DNA of 64,000 nt, from assembly GCA_035489435.1 (NCBI GenBank), contig DATHKG010000096.1; one strand, 5' to 3'. This stretch comes from DATHKG01 sp035489435. GTDB lineage: Bacteria; Bacteroidota; Bacteroidia; Chitinophagales; Chitinophagaceae. This document shows positions 7,985 through 17,196 of the stretch, in pieces. The first letter of the stretch is position 1. Each line of letters begins with the position of its first letter. The notes beneath the pieces are model-generated. The model worked only from the letters and a program-made list of their open reading frames with translations, made no database searches and was not told where the DNA came from. Made by a program: the position numbers and the translations under genes.

Positions 7985-8401
7985 ATGTCTGAAAGCTATC
8001 ATCTGGATACCAAGCTAAAAATATTACGAGTCAGCCGGGATTGGTCGCAGGAATCCGTTGCGGAAAAATTAGGTATATCCCAGGCTGCTTATGCAAAGCT
8101 GGAAACAGGGGAGACGAGATTAACGGTTGACCGTGCAGGACAGCTTGCGAATTTGTATGAAATTGACCCGGAATTCTTTTTTGCAACGGACCGGGTGATT
8201 AATTATAATAGCGGTAGCAATAGCCATGGCGGCCTCTTTAACACAGCCACCTATAACAATGGTATTACCCGCGAGCTCCTGGAAAAACTTTTAACTGAAA
8301 GAGACGAAGTCGCTAAAACACTCCAGGAAGAATTAGTGGCCGCCCGCCAGGAAAGAGCTGAAATCGCCTTGCTTTTAAAAAAACTTATCGAGAAACTTTA
8401 G
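7985..8401 (+). CDS. XRE-family regulator with Asn/Ser/Gly-rich linker and coiled coil
   Basis: 138 aa. Residues ~8-65 form an XRE HTH (LKILRVSRDWSQESVAEKLG, ISQAAYAKLETGETRLTVDR). Residues ~75-98 are an unusual polar strand-like segment (INYNSGSNSHGG, TATYNNG), followed by a long heptad-rich coiled coil to the C terminus, likely for oligomerisation. The convergent neighbour at 8441-8809 has the same three-part layout. The inverted repeat just upstream suggests autoregulation. Target genes are unknown. Confidence 0.8.
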   Translation: MSESYHLDTKLKILRVSRDWSQESVAEKLGISQAAYAKLETGETRLTVDRAGQLANLYEIDPEFFFATDRVINYNSGSNSHGGLFNTATYNNGITRELLEKLLTERDEVAKTLQEELVAARQERAEIALLLKKLIEKL

Positions 8402-8402
8402 C

Positions 8403-8428
8403 TGTCAGAAAACAGGAAGTGGCTGACA
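8403..8428. terminator. Short hairpin between convergent XRE genes
   Basis: TGTCAG and CTGACA are 6-bp inverted arms separated by 14 nt in the 39-bp gap between two convergent regulator genes. It could serve as a weak bidirectional terminator; there is no strong T tract. Confidence 0.35.
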
Positions 8429-8440
8429 ATAAAGGTTAGC

Positions 8441-8809
8441 TTATTCTGATAACGTACCAGGAAATTCTACTTCCTCAAACTTAAGATGGATTAGAATCTG
8501 TCGAAGCAGATTTTCCATTTCGGCAAGACGGTTACCGCCGACACATGAACTGGCCTCATTGATATAAGAGTGAATATATCCGCTATTGCTATGACTTGCC
8601 GTACCGCAGTTTATATTAATGATGATATTTTCCTTTATAGCAAATGCTTCGATCGGCAGCGAAAATAGATCTGCCAGGCTTTCAAGTGTAACTGAATTCG
8701 GAATGGCCCGCCCTTCTTCCAGGTCTTGATAATGTTCGGTTGAAATTCCCAGGTAGGCCGACACCTGGTCAACGGTAAGATTCCGGCGCTCGCGCAACTG
8801 TAAAATCAA
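8441..8809 (-). CDS. XRE-family regulator, paralogous architecture to the convergent gene
   Basis: 122 aa. It has an N-terminal HTH (LRERRNLTVDQVSAYLG, ISTEHYQDLEEGRAIP), then a polar segment (INCGTASHSNSGYIHSYINE) matching in position and flavour that of the convergent 138-aa protein, then a Leu-rich helix (EMENLLRQILIHLKF). The start is TTG at 8809; an in-frame stop lies two codons upstream and there is no early Met, so TTG is required. It begins 7 bp after the stop of the 112-aa gene, which implies coupled translation. Regulatory target unknown. Confidence 0.75.
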   Translation of the reverse strand: MILQLRERRNLTVDQVSAYLGISTEHYQDLEEGRAIPNSVTLESLADLFSLPIEAFAIKENIIININCGTASHSNSGYIHSYINEASSCVGGNRLAEMENLLRQILIHLKFEEVEFPGTLSE

Positions 8810-8816
8810 GCCTTAA

Positions 8817-9155
8817 TCAGATTTTAGGTTTAGCTTTTTTCGGTTTACGCTTCTGGGCAACTATCATGTTTTTTCGGACAAACCGAAACATGACCTCAAA
8901 ATCAACCTTAAAGAAATTTGCCATTGATTCTATTTCCTGCAAGGTGAACCGGCCCGGATCAGCAATTTTTTTACTGAAGGCGTAAAATTCCGAGCCTATG
9001 ATCGTTTGCAGATTCGTCTTTGCAACAGTAGCAAAAATTTCCTGGAAGCTTTCAATTGAATTAGAATTTAGACTGTTCTTAACTGCATTAATTTTATAAA
9101 CTCCCTCCTGCGTTTCATAAAATGCAAAAAGAGAAGAACGGTTTTTTTTGGCCAT
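8817..9155 (-). CDS. Small HTH-like protein of a common Bacteroidota type
   Basis: 112 aa, basic C terminus (KRKPKKAKPK). The middle (FQEIFATVAKT, IIGSEFYAFSKKIADP, FTLQEIESMANFF) has the helix spacing of a degenerate XRE-like fold seen in many short Bacteroidota proteins that sit beside XRE regulators. No enzyme motif is visible. It is the first gene of a two-gene unit with the TTG-start XRE gene and is divergent from the FecI-type sigma factor gene. A nucleic-acid-binding role is an inference from the fold and the basic tail. Confidence 0.55.
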   Translation of the reverse strand: MAKKNRSSLFAFYETQEGVYKINAVKNSLNSNSIESFQEIFATVAKTNLQTIIGSEFYAFSKKIADPGRFTLQEIESMANFFKVDFEVMFRFVRKNMIVAQKRKPKKAKPKI

Positions 9156-9204
9156 CTCTTGAGATTCTTTCGGAATTTAAGGCCACGAAAAGTAATATGA
9201 ATCA

Positions 9205-9247
9205 TTTACTTACAATGATGATAATAATACTTTCATTTACAAGTAAA
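9205..9247. promoter_or_regulatory. Inverted repeat between small HTH gene and sigma factor gene
   Basis: TTTACTT (9205-9211) and AAGTAAA (9241-9247) are perfect inverted arms 36 bp apart centre to centre in the 137-bp divergent promoter region. This is possibly a regulator site; AT-rich sequence makes chance occurrence plausible. Confidence 0.25.
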
Positions 9248-9292
9248 AGGGTTCTGATTAAAATAGTATATTTATGTCCTACCCACAGTTAC

Positions 9293-9880
9293 ATGAAATT
9301 AAATGCACGACTTTATCAGAATGGTCCTGACTCGCATGAGAAACATGCCATGTTCCGCATGCTGTTTGACGACCTCTATAAGAGCCTGTGCATTTATGTA
9401 TTTAATTTTACACACGATGATCAGGTTTCGGAAGACATCGTTGTTGACACTTTCGTAAAGCTTTGGGAAGACTATCATTCAATCAGAAACCAGGCTGCAA
9501 TGCGTGCGTGGCTTTACCAGGTAAGCCGCAACAAATCTTTAAACTGGTTAAAATCCCGCCAGCTAAAGCATAAAAAAGAAGAAGATTTCGCCAAAATGCA
9601 AAGTAGTTTTTCAGCAGATATATCATCTCTGATTATTCATGCAGAAGCGGTCGCCGAATTGCATAGTCTTATTGACAAATTACCGGTACAATGCAGCCGT
9701 GTTTTTACCAAACTTTTTATCGAAGGCAAAAATATCCGGGAAACAGCTGTCGAACTTAATGTATCGGTCAACACTGTAAAAAGCCAGAAGAACAGGGGTT
9801 TACAGTTACTTCGCCTTAAACTCCGCCCGGTCCTTTTGTTTCTTTCTCTTTTATTTCTACAAAATATGCTGCCGCTTTGA
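9293..9880 (+). CDS. ECF RNA polymerase sigma factor, FecI type
   Basis: 195 aa from the ATG at 9293. Earlier in-frame starts would run into the divergent gene and add a non-homologous extension. Region 2 is clear (FTHDDQVSEDIVVDTFVKLWED, then MRAWLYQVSRNKSLNWL), and region 4 shows the HTH (CSRVFTKLFIEG, IRETAVELNVSVNTVKSQKN). It should direct transcription of the downstream SusC/SusD operon after release by FecR, whose gene starts 71 bp later. A short hydrophobic C-terminal tail (LFLSLLFLQNMLP) is unusual for a sigma factor but is seen in this Bacteroidota subgroup. Confidence 0.9.
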   Translation: MKLNARLYQNGPDSHEKHAMFRMLFDDLYKSLCIYVFNFTHDDQVSEDIVVDTFVKLWEDYHSIRNQAAMRAWLYQVSRNKSLNWLKSRQLKHKKEEDFAKMQSSFSADISSLIIHAEAVAELHSLIDKLPVQCSRVFTKLFIEGKNIRETAVELNVSVNTVKSQKNRGLQLLRLKLRPVLLFLSLLFLQNMLPL

Positions 9881-9951
9881 CCCAAATGAGATGATTGATT
9901 GTCTTATATGTGGTTGTAGTGTTGCCGGCCAAATAGCATTATCTTAATATA

Positions 9952-11172
9952 ATGAATAACGAAGATTCTCTTGTGAATGATGAAGGTGTACCCGGACATG
10001 AAAGATCACAGCGTATCGCTTATCTGGTAGCCGGTTATCTTGAAGAAAATCTTTCGCTTTCAGAAAAAACAGAACTTGACAACTGGCTGAAGGAAAGCGA
10101 AAGCAATCAACGGATATTCACCGACCTAACTGATGTGAAAAAATTAGAGAGGCAGTTCCGGTTCACTGACCAGTTAACCACAACAGCAGCATGGGATAGG
10201 ATTAGTGAAGGTGTGAATGAAAAACAAATACGTCGGATAGCAACATGGCGATATGTCGCAGCTGCCACACTGGTGTTCCTGTTAGGCTTTGTAGTTATAA
10301 AATTGCTGAACTTATCTTCCTTGAAAAATGAAAAACCCGTTGCATTCGTCCCCGCCCCCGGGAAGATCAACCCGGGGGATATCGGTCCGGGCAGTAACCA
10401 GGCTATCCTACAATTGGGAAATGGAAGTATTATAACGTTAACGGACAGTGTAATTCAACCTATCGCTGCCGGCGTTTCTAACGTAGAAGGACAGTTGATT
10501 TATGAACACCCGGCAAAAGGCTCAGCGGGTGAATGGCACACGCTGAATACTCCGCCTGGCGGAGGTTATATGATTACGCTGCCTGATGAAAGTAAAGTCT
10601 GGCTCAATGCGGCTTCGTCACTTCGGTATCCACCGGTATTTACCGGCAAACAACGAAGAGTTGAACTCAGTGGCGAAGCATATTTTGAGGTGAAACACAA
10701 TGGCAAAATGCCCTTTGTTGTTGAATTGCCAAACAATACAGAAGTCACTGTGCTTGGCACCAGCTTTAATATAAATGCTTACCATGACGAGCCGGTGTTG
10801 AAAACGACTCTGATTGAAGGAAAAGTACGGGTCGCCTCCTCCATTACCAACGCGGAGTTGACAATTGAACCTGGAGAACAGGCAGCTATTACCCGGAACG
10901 GAAAAATGAACAGGGTTTTCCTGCCCAATGCCGCTGATGAATTAGCCTGGCAAAAAGGTTATTTCGAATTTCACGACCAAACAATTGAGTCGATAATGCG
11001 GACGGTCGCCCGGTGGTATGATGCAGATATTGTTTATGAGTTTAAGCCTCGATACCATTTCAATGCAAGCATCCGCCGTAATGTCCCGGTGTCTAGACTT
11101 CTTGAGATGCTTCAAAAAACCAAGAGGGTGCATTTTGAAGTCGTAGACAGAAAAATAATAGTAAAATCCTGA
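9952..11172 (+). CDS. FecR-family anti-sigma factor
   Basis: 406 aa. A cytoplasmic N-terminal sigma-binding part (residues ~1-95) is followed by one membrane span (~96-118, YVAAATLVFLLGFVVIKLL). The periplasmic FecR domain follows (TPPGGGYMITLPDESKVWLNAAS, LSGEAYFEV, VTVLGTSFNINAY), then the C-terminal DUF4974 region (QTIESIMRTVARWYDADIVYE). It receives a signal from the STN domain of the SusC-like receptor encoded next and controls the upstream sigma factor. Together they form the standard trans-envelope signalling triad. Confidence 0.93.
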   Translation: MNNEDSLVNDEGVPGHERSQRIAYLVAGYLEENLSLSEKTELDNWLKESESNQRIFTDLTDVKKLERQFRFTDQLTTTAAWDRISEGVNEKQIRRIATWRYVAAATLVFLLGFVVIKLLNLSSLKNEKPVAFVPAPGKINPGDIGPGSNQAILQLGNGSIITLTDSVIQPIAAGVSNVEGQLIYEHPAKGSAGEWHTLNTPPGGGYMITLPDESKVWLNAASSLRYPPVFTGKQRRVELSGEAYFEVKHNGKMPFVVELPNNTEVTVLGTSFNINAYHDEPVLKTTLIEGKVRVASSITNAELTIEPGEQAAITRNGKMNRVFLPNAADELAWQKGYFEFHDQTIESIMRTVARWYDADIVYEFKPRYHFNASIRRNVPVSRLLEMLQKTKRVHFEVVDRKIIVKS

Positions 11173-11235
11173 GAATCTTCGAAAACATTTTTTAATCTAA
11201 AAGTTATAGCCTATGTAAGCATGCGCCATAACAAA

Positions 11236-11264
11236 AACCGCTTCGTAATGCGGACGAAGCGGTT
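11236..11264 (+). terminator. GC-rich hairpin between fecR-like and susC-like genes
   Basis: AACCGCTTCG and CGAAGCGGTT form a perfect 10-bp stem with a 9-nt loop, followed by TATTT. It lies 64 bp after the FecR stop and ~78 bp before SusC, so it may terminate or attenuate transcription and separate regulator from receptor expression. Confidence 0.7.
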
Positions 11265-11341
11265 ATTTGGGCCAATAAAATTTTTGCCTGGAACTGTCAT
11301 TCCTACACAATTTCTTTCATCAAACCAAACTAACCAAAGGT

Positions 11342-14300
11342 ATGCAATTAATGTATCACCTCGTTGCGCCACTGTGCTTCCCAAACCATTTTTTTAACGG
11401 TTCAGTCACCAGAGATATGAAATTATCTCTGGTGCTGATAACGGTCATCAGTCTTTGTTCCTGGACTAACGTTAATGCTCAGCGTATCACCCTGTCGCTG
11501 AAAAACGCCTCAATCGAAACAGCGTTTTCTGAAATCCGGAAACAAAGTGCATTCCGGTTTATTTACACCCGTGAAGAGCTTTCGAATACCAAACCTGTTA
11601 CTGTTGAACTTAAAAATGCCAGCATCCAGGAAGTGCTTATGAGTTGTTTTAAAGATCAGCCACTCTCGTACACCATCGTTGATCAACAAGTAATCATTTC
11701 AGGAAAAAAAGAAGATTTTTCTGCTAAGAAAACTCTTGAAATCAGTGGCAAAGTTACAGGTGAGGATAACCAACCTCTTGCCGGGGCAACCGTTATGTTT
11801 AAAAGTTTCGGCCGTACGACCTTCACAAACGAAAAAGGTGAATTTTTATTCAACAATGTGGAACCCGGCGCAGTAATTATCATCACGATGATTGGCTATG
11901 AATCAAGGGAACTCATTATAAGGGATGATAAGCCTTTACAAATTGCCCTGAAGCTGTTGGTTAGTGAACTTGAATCTGTCAGCGTAAGTACCGGCTACCA
12001 GGTGTTGCCGAAAGAAAGGGTAACCGGGTCATTTGAAAAAGTAGATAACCAATTATTTAATCGTAGCATAACAACGAATGTTTTGGAAAGGCTCGAAAAC
12101 ATAGTGCCGGGATTGCTTTTTAATAAAAAGATCGGCACCCCTAATAGTACCAGCATTAGCATCAGGGGCATCAGCACATTGGAATCAGATCAGCGGCCAC
12201 TGATCGTTCTCGACAACTTCCCCTACGAAGGAGATATTAATAATCTCAATCCAAACGATATAGAAAGCATTACGGTCTTAAAGGATGCGCCGGCGGCTTC
12301 GATCTGGGGCAGCAGGGCAGGAAACGGAGTTATAGTCATAACTACCAAAAAAGGAAAGTACAATCAGCGGCCAAGTGTTAGCGTTAATAGTAACGCCACC
12401 TGGATTGAAGAACCCGAACTGAACTATATACCAAAGTTTCCTGCAAAAGATTTTATTGAAGTTGAAAGCTTCCTTTTTAACCAGGGGTTTTACAATGGCG
12501 ATCTTAACAACCGGACTTCCTATCCCGTTATCTCTCCAGCTGTAGAAATTTTTAATAAACGGCGAAGTGGGCTTATCAGTGTAACTGATTCAGCAGCACA
12601 GATTAACGCTCTTCTGGGAAATGATATCCAAAAAGATTATTCCAAGTATTTGTATAGGGAAGCATTGAACCTGCAATTGGCAGCAAGCATTTCCGGGGGA
12701 GGCTCTAATACGAATTATCTTGTTTCACTCGGATACGACAAAAACCTGGCAAACCTCGTGGGTAACGAGAATCAACGTATAACGATCCGGTTTTCAAATG
12801 ATTTCAGGATTGGCAAAAAGCTGGATCTTCAGTTTGGTGCGATTTTGTCACAGCAATTTGCGGAGACAAATAGCCCGGGCGGTGAGATAGCGGCCGGTGG
12901 TGGAAAAAGCGCATTATATCCCTACGCGAAACTGGCAGATGAAGGCGGTAACCCGCTGGCCGTGGAAAAAAATTACCGGATGTCTTTTCTTGATACTGTC
13001 GGAGGTGGAAGGATGTTGGACTGGAAATATCGTCCATTGGCTGAACTGGCGCTTGCTGATAACCGGACAACAGGTTTTGATGCACTTCTGAACGCCGGAG
13101 TAAAATACCAGGTAAACACCTGGCTGAGCGCAGAGGGAAAATATCAGTATCAGAAGGGATTTTCACAAATTGAAAATTACTCGGGCTCTTTAACCTATAG
13201 TACAAGATCATTAATAAATACATTTACTCCCCGCGGGCTTTCAACAACAAATTCCGCAGTTCCCAATTCCGGTATTCTACGCAAAACTAATGGTGAATTG
13301 GTAGCCCATGCGGTTCGCGGCCAACTTAATGTTAATAAAAATTGGAAGAATGAACATGAAGTAGTAGCGATCGTTGGTGCCGAAATTCGGGAAACGAATA
13401 ATGTGCAGGAATTTGAAACGACTTATGGATATGACAAGGACTTATTAACAAGGCAAAATGTCGATCTAATAAATCTGAAGCCAACATATTTCGGTGCGTC
13501 TACAAGAATAACCAACAACGCTTCATATAACGATAAGACCAATAGGTTCGTCTCGTTTTACGGTAATGCAGCTTATTCATTTAAACGCCGCTATTCGATT
13601 ACTCTAAGTGGAAGGCAGGATGCGTCTAACCTATTCGGCACTACCACTAATAATAAATGGAAACCGTTGTATTCAGGAGGACTTGCCTGGACCATTTCGA
13701 AAGAACCATTTTTTCAATATAAGTTGTTTGACTTTTTGAAATTGCGGGCTACCTACGGATACAGCGGAAATGTAAACAATACTATTCCGGCTATACTTAC
13801 TATTGTTTCTACAACACCAAATGCCGACACTCGTTTGCCTGCTTATAATATTAATAATCCTCCAAACAAATCTCTGCGCTGGGAAAAGTCCAGGATTGTA
13901 AACATTTCCATGGATTTTTCCATACTGGCGAACCGGATCCAGGGATCAATGGAGTTCTATACAAAAAGATCAGTTGACCTGATTAGTCCGGTTTCAGGCG
14001 ACATCACAAATGGTTTCAATAATGTAATCATGAACAGTGCTATTTTAGCTGGTCGTGGGATCGATATAAATATTACTACTTTAAATTTTCGAAAATCTAA
14101 ATTTGCCTGGAACACTAATCTGATCTTTTCTTATAACACGAATAAGACCGATAAATACTTATTTGTACGGAAAATTACTGATTACCTGTCCGTTGACATA
14201 ACCCCCATAGAAGGGCGAAGAGCATATTCGGTCATCAGTTACCAATGGGGAGGACTAGACCCAAACACCGGTCGTCCGTTAGGCGTATTAGACGGCAATA

Positions 14301-14854
14301 TATCAAACGCGTATACTGCAATTTTTAACCAATCAACTGAAGATAATCTAATATTTCACGGCTCATCAAGACCGGAATATTTTGGGGCTCTCAGGAATAG
14401 CTTTATTTATGGAAAGGCCTCCTTATCTTTTAATATTTCCTACAAATTAGGGTACTACTTCCGTCGTCCCAATCCCATTAGTTATTCCTCGTTGTATTCA
14501 GTCTGGGAGCAAACTGCGTACACGGACTACCAAAACAGGTGGAAGTCAAAAGGCGATGAGAACAGGACAAATGTTCCCGCTGCTACCTATCCTGCTGATC
14601 AAAACAGCGATAATTTTTATAGATATGCTGAGGTGAATGTGCAAAAAGGAGATCATTTCAGGTTTCAGGATATTAATTTTTCTTATTCATTTGACCGTTC
14701 CAATTTCAAAAAAAGCCCATTTGAAAGCATCAGGGTGTACGGCTATGTGAATAATCTGGGATTAATATGGAAAGCTAATAATGCCGGCCTTGATCCGGAT
14801 TACGGCACACCACCACCAATTAGTTTCGCGGCAGGCATTTCAATTAACTATTAA
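11342..14854 (+). CDS. SusC/RagA-type TonB-dependent receptor with STN signalling domain
   Basis: 1170 aa. An extended N terminus leads into a signal peptide (MKLSLVLITVISLCSWTNVNAQ), then an STN domain at ~48-120, which contacts FecR. Next come a carboxypeptidase-regulatory-like domain at ~128-205 (ISGKVTGEDNQPLAGATV), a plug domain with the ISIRGISTLESDQRPLIVLD and ITVLKDAPAASIWGSRAGNG segments, and a long beta barrel ending in FAAGISINY. It imports an oligosaccharide or peptide across the outer membrane with SusD, using TonB energy. The STN domain plus upstream sigma and FecR show that it senses its own substrate; the substrate is not identifiable. Confidence 0.95.
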   Translation: MQLMYHLVAPLCFPNHFFNGSVTRDMKLSLVLITVISLCSWTNVNAQRITLSLKNASIETAFSEIRKQSAFRFIYTREELSNTKPVTVELKNASIQEVLMSCFKDQPLSYTIVDQQVIISGKKEDFSAKKTLEISGKVTGEDNQPLAGATVMFKSFGRTTFTNEKGEFLFNNVEPGAVIIITMIGYESRELIIRDDKPLQIALKLLVSELESVSVSTGYQVLPKERVTGSFEKVDNQLFNRSITTNVLERLENIVPGLLFNKKIGTPNSTSISIRGISTLESDQRPLIVLDNFPYEGDINNLNPNDIESITVLKDAPAASIWGSRAGNGVIVITTKKGKYNQRPSVSVNSNATWIEEPELNYIPKFPAKDFIEVESFLFNQGFYNGDLNNRTSYPVISPAVEIFNKRRSGLISVTDSAAQINALLGNDIQKDYSKYLYREALNLQLAASISGGGSNTNYLVSLGYDKNLANLVGNENQRITIRFSNDFRIGKKLDLQFGAILSQQFAETNSPGGEIAAGGGKSALYPYAKLADEGGNPLAVEKNYRMSFLDTVGGGRMLDWKYRPLAELALADNRTTGFDALLNAGVKYQVNTWLSAEGKYQYQKGFSQIENYSGSLTYSTRSLINTFTPRGLSTTNSAVPNSGILRKTNGELVAHAVRGQLNVNKNWKNEHEVVAIVGAEIRETNNVQEFETTYGYDKDLLTRQNVDLINLKPTYFGASTRITNNASYNDKTNRFVSFYGNAAYSFKRRYSITLSGRQDASNLFGTTTNNKWKPLYSGGLAWTISKEPFFQYKLFDFLKLRATYGYSGNVNNTIPAILTIVSTTPNADTRLPAYNINNPPNKSLRWEKSRIVNISMDFSILANRIQGSMEFYTKRSVDLISPVSGDITNGFNNVIMNSAILAGRGIDINITTLNFRKSKFAWNTNLIFSYNTNKTDKYLFVRKITDYLSVDITPIEGRRAYSVISYQWGGLDPNTGRPLGVLDGNISNAYTAIFNQSTEDNLIFHGSSRPEYFGALRNSFIYGKASLSFNISYKLGYYFRRPNPISYSSLYSVWEQTAYTDYQNRWKSKGDENRTNVPAATYPADQNSDNFYRYAEVNVQKGDHFRFQDINFSYSFDRSNFKKSPFESIRVYGYVNNLGLIWKANNAGLDPDYGTPPPISFAAGISINY

Positions 14855-14865
14855 CACAACAATTT

Positions 14866-16215
14866 ATGTCAGGAAGAATTTCATATTGTGCATTCTTATT
14901 AATTTTTCTGGTTGGCTGTCAAAAGTTTCTCGACAAAAAGGCGGACAAATCCAGGTTTATCCTTTCAAAAGTTTCAGAACTCCAGGGATTATTCGATAAT
15001 GCTAACACTTACGCACAAAATCCGGTCTCAGACCTACTGGCTTCCGATGACTTATATTTCACAACTGAAAATTACAATAGCATTTTTTCCCAGTTAGCAA
15101 AGGAAATTTATTCCTGGAATCCAAATGCAAATCTATCGCAGGAATGGGCCTTTTGCTACCAAAGAATATTTAGAATGAATGTGATTCTTGAAGAAACTGA
15201 AAAGCTTTCCTCAGAAGGAAATGACAGGGCATTGTCGGAGATCAAAGGATCAGCCCTATTTGTCAGGGCCCTGGCCCATTTTATGGTGGCACAGCTATTC
15301 GCTCCATATTCATCCTTTGATGGGCCAGATAATGAATTCGGCATTCCATTAAAGTTAACTGCGGACATTGAATCTGTTACAACAAGAGCGACTCTTAAAC
15401 AATCATACAAAACAATTATCGATGAATTGAAAATAAGCGCCGGACTGCTACCGGATACCGGCTTATTCAAAACCCGGCCCGGAAAGGCTGCTGCATATGG
15501 GCTGCTTGCTAAAATCTATTTGAGCCAGGGAGATTATCAAAGTGCCGAAAAGTATTCGGACTCGTCCCTACAGATATATAAAGCACTTATGGATTACAAT
15601 GACCAGACACAAGTTAACATCAATGCTGAATCACCCTTCAAAATAATGAATAATGAAGTAACATATCATTCAACCTCAGATTACGGATTACATATGGAAA
15701 ACTGCTATGTTGATTCAACCCTTGTTTCCCTTTATGATTCCAACGATCTTAGAAAATCAACTTTTTTTGCAAAACAGGGTTCCGCTTATAGATTCAAGGG
15801 TTCTTATGCAGGTACCAGTGTCACGATATCCTTCACCGGACTTTCCACTAATGAAACTTTTTTAATAAGATCGGAATCAAGAGCCAGGAATGGAAATATT
15901 GTTGGAGCTATGGAAGATTTGAACAGCCTGCTGGTCAAGCGTTGGAAAAGTGCCCGTTTTGTTCCCCGAATTGCTACCACCCAAAGTGAAGTCATTAAGA
16001 CGATTCTGACGGAAAGACGCAAAGAACTGTGTTTTCGACCTGGAGTCCGGTGGACTGATCTTCGCAGATTTAATGTAGACGGACAATATGCAATATCATT
16101 AACACGTGTCATCAATGGAAATCGCACTGATCTACCACCGGGTGATCCCAGGTATACCTTTCTGATACCAACCGCAGTCGTTTTGCAAAATCAAATCTCA
16201 CAAAATCCAAGATAG
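14866..16215 (+). CDS. SusD/RagB-family outer-membrane lipoprotein
   Basis: 449 aa. Lipoprotein signal with lipobox LVGC near residue 18, then SusD-like N-terminal helices (CQKFLDKKAD) and TPR-like repeats with KAAAYGLLAKIYLSQGDY, and a C-terminal segment with LTERRKELCFRPGVRWTDLRR, a hallmark of this family. It lies on the cell surface as a lid over the SusC barrel and binds substrate. It begins 11 bp after the susC-like stop, so the genes are cotranscribed. No glycoside hydrolase is attached to this pair, so the ligand could be a non-glycan. Confidence 0.93.
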   Translation: MSGRISYCAFLLIFLVGCQKFLDKKADKSRFILSKVSELQGLFDNANTYAQNPVSDLLASDDLYFTTENYNSIFSQLAKEIYSWNPNANLSQEWAFCYQRIFRMNVILEETEKLSSEGNDRALSEIKGSALFVRALAHFMVAQLFAPYSSFDGPDNEFGIPLKLTADIESVTTRATLKQSYKTIIDELKISAGLLPDTGLFKTRPGKAAAYGLLAKIYLSQGDYQSAEKYSDSSLQIYKALMDYNDQTQVNINAESPFKIMNNEVTYHSTSDYGLHMENCYVDSTLVSLYDSNDLRKSTFFAKQGSAYRFKGSYAGTSVTISFTGLSTNETFLIRSESRARNGNIVGAMEDLNSLLVKRWKSARFVPRIATTQSEVIKTILTERRKELCFRPGVRWTDLRRFNVDGQYAISLTRVINGNRTDLPPGDPRYTFLIPTAVVLQNQISQNPR

Positions 16216-16248
16216 GAAAGCCGCTAGTTATAACGACTTTCCATTGCA

Positions 16249-16569
16249 CTAGTAAGGTTTTCCTTTTATTAGCGGAGAACCAAAGTCAGGCTTCGTATCA
16301 CCGCCATTGTACAATGCAGTATGCAAATCACTGGAGGACGGAATTATCGGTTTATCATCTAAATCTGCTTCTGCCTCAATAGAACAAAGCATATTTTGTG
16401 ATGGGGTGCATACAGGCGTGGTTACATCGTAATTGTCCCGATCTAAGCGCTCAGCAGGATCAGTAGAACTGAAGTGTGTGTAGGAAAACCACAACGTCGT
16501 CGGTCTGGTAACAAACGCGCTAAACACCGAAACACCTACTGCTAAAACAGGAATTAAAAGCTTTTTCAT
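16249..16569 (-). CDS. Small exported protein, DUF6520-like
   Basis: 106 aa. N-terminal signal peptide (MKKLLIPVLAVGVSVFSAF), then a short polar region containing two Cys (PVCTPSQNMLCSIEAEA). Small proteins of this layout are common in Bacteroidota beside SusC/SusD and MauE-like genes and are grouped as DUF6520; I assign this by layout and the CxP..x..C pattern, not by a search. The gene is convergent with SusD and follows the MauE-like gene on the same strand, with a GC-rich 6-bp hairpin (16606-16627) in between. Function unknown. Confidence 0.65.
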   Translation of the reverse strand: MKKLLIPVLAVGVSVFSAFVTRPTTLWFSYTHFSSTDPAERLDRDNYDVTTPVCTPSQNMLCSIEAEADLDDKPIIPSSSDLHTALYNGGDTKPDFGSPLIKGKPY

Positions 16570-16658
16570 AATATAAAATTTAATTTAGATGTGCCTACTG
16601 ATTTTAAGGGGTTTCGGCTTTCCCCTTGAACCGACGGATGCCTCCGGAAGCCCTTGAT

Positions 16659-17090
16659 TTATTGCAATAAATGTTTTTGTTTCAGATGTGATACAATGCC
16701 TGAGATTGCAACTAATACGAAAGCAATGTTAAACAATAAATGTTGTTTCCAGCTTAATTGCCTTAATACACCACCGCAGTTGCAAGGCAACGAATAACCA
16801 CTCATCACAGCAAACAACAGATAAATAGTGAACACCGACATCAGTGCCAGGGAACAATAAAGGCCCAACACCCTCAAGGCAGGTATCAATAAAACAAAGG
16901 AAATAATAATCTCTGAAACGATGATCGAAGGTGCAAGAATAAACCCCTTGCCCTTCAGCAATGGCATTATATCCATTGTGGCATAAAAACTACGGTAATC
17001 CAGCAACTTACTCACCGCAGTATAAAGAAACAACACAATAAATAAGCTAGCCGCGGTATCCGTAAAATGGCTGATAAAAAATTTCTTCAT
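16659..17090 (-). CDS. MauE/DoxX-like four-helix membrane protein
   Basis: 143 aa with four hydrophobic segments (~12-32, 50-70, 75-97, 115-135). The loop motif LPCNCGG, a CxCGG pattern, is typical of MauE-like redox-associated membrane proteins. Such proteins are linked to disulfide handling of periplasmic partners; the exported two-Cys protein encoded downstream is a candidate partner. The pair likely forms an operon. Upstream is an AraC regulator gene on the same strand. Confidence 0.8.
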   Translation of the reverse strand: MKKFFISHFTDTAASLFIVLFLYTAVSKLLDYRSFYATMDIMPLLKGKGFILAPSIIVSEIIISFVLLIPALRVLGLYCSLALMSVFTIYLLFAVMSGYSLPCNCGGVLRQLSWKQHLLFNIAFVLVAISGIVSHLKQKHLLQ

Positions 17091-17196
17091 CGCAGTAAAG
17101 GTTATAACCTAAAGTTCGGGTATACCTTTACGTGAATCCAAATAAAGCTGTTGTCAGTTTGGTATAAAACAAGGTGAAAAAAGGAATTTATTTGTG

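Noticed and set aside
9122..9292. Longer 252-aa form of the FecI-type sigma factor
   Set aside because: The extension overlaps the divergent small gene and lacks homology; the ATG at 9293 gives a normal sigma factor length.
12804..13223. 139-codon open frame opposite the SusC gene
   Set aside because: It lies inside the barrel-coding region, has no family features and is a shadow of the real gene.
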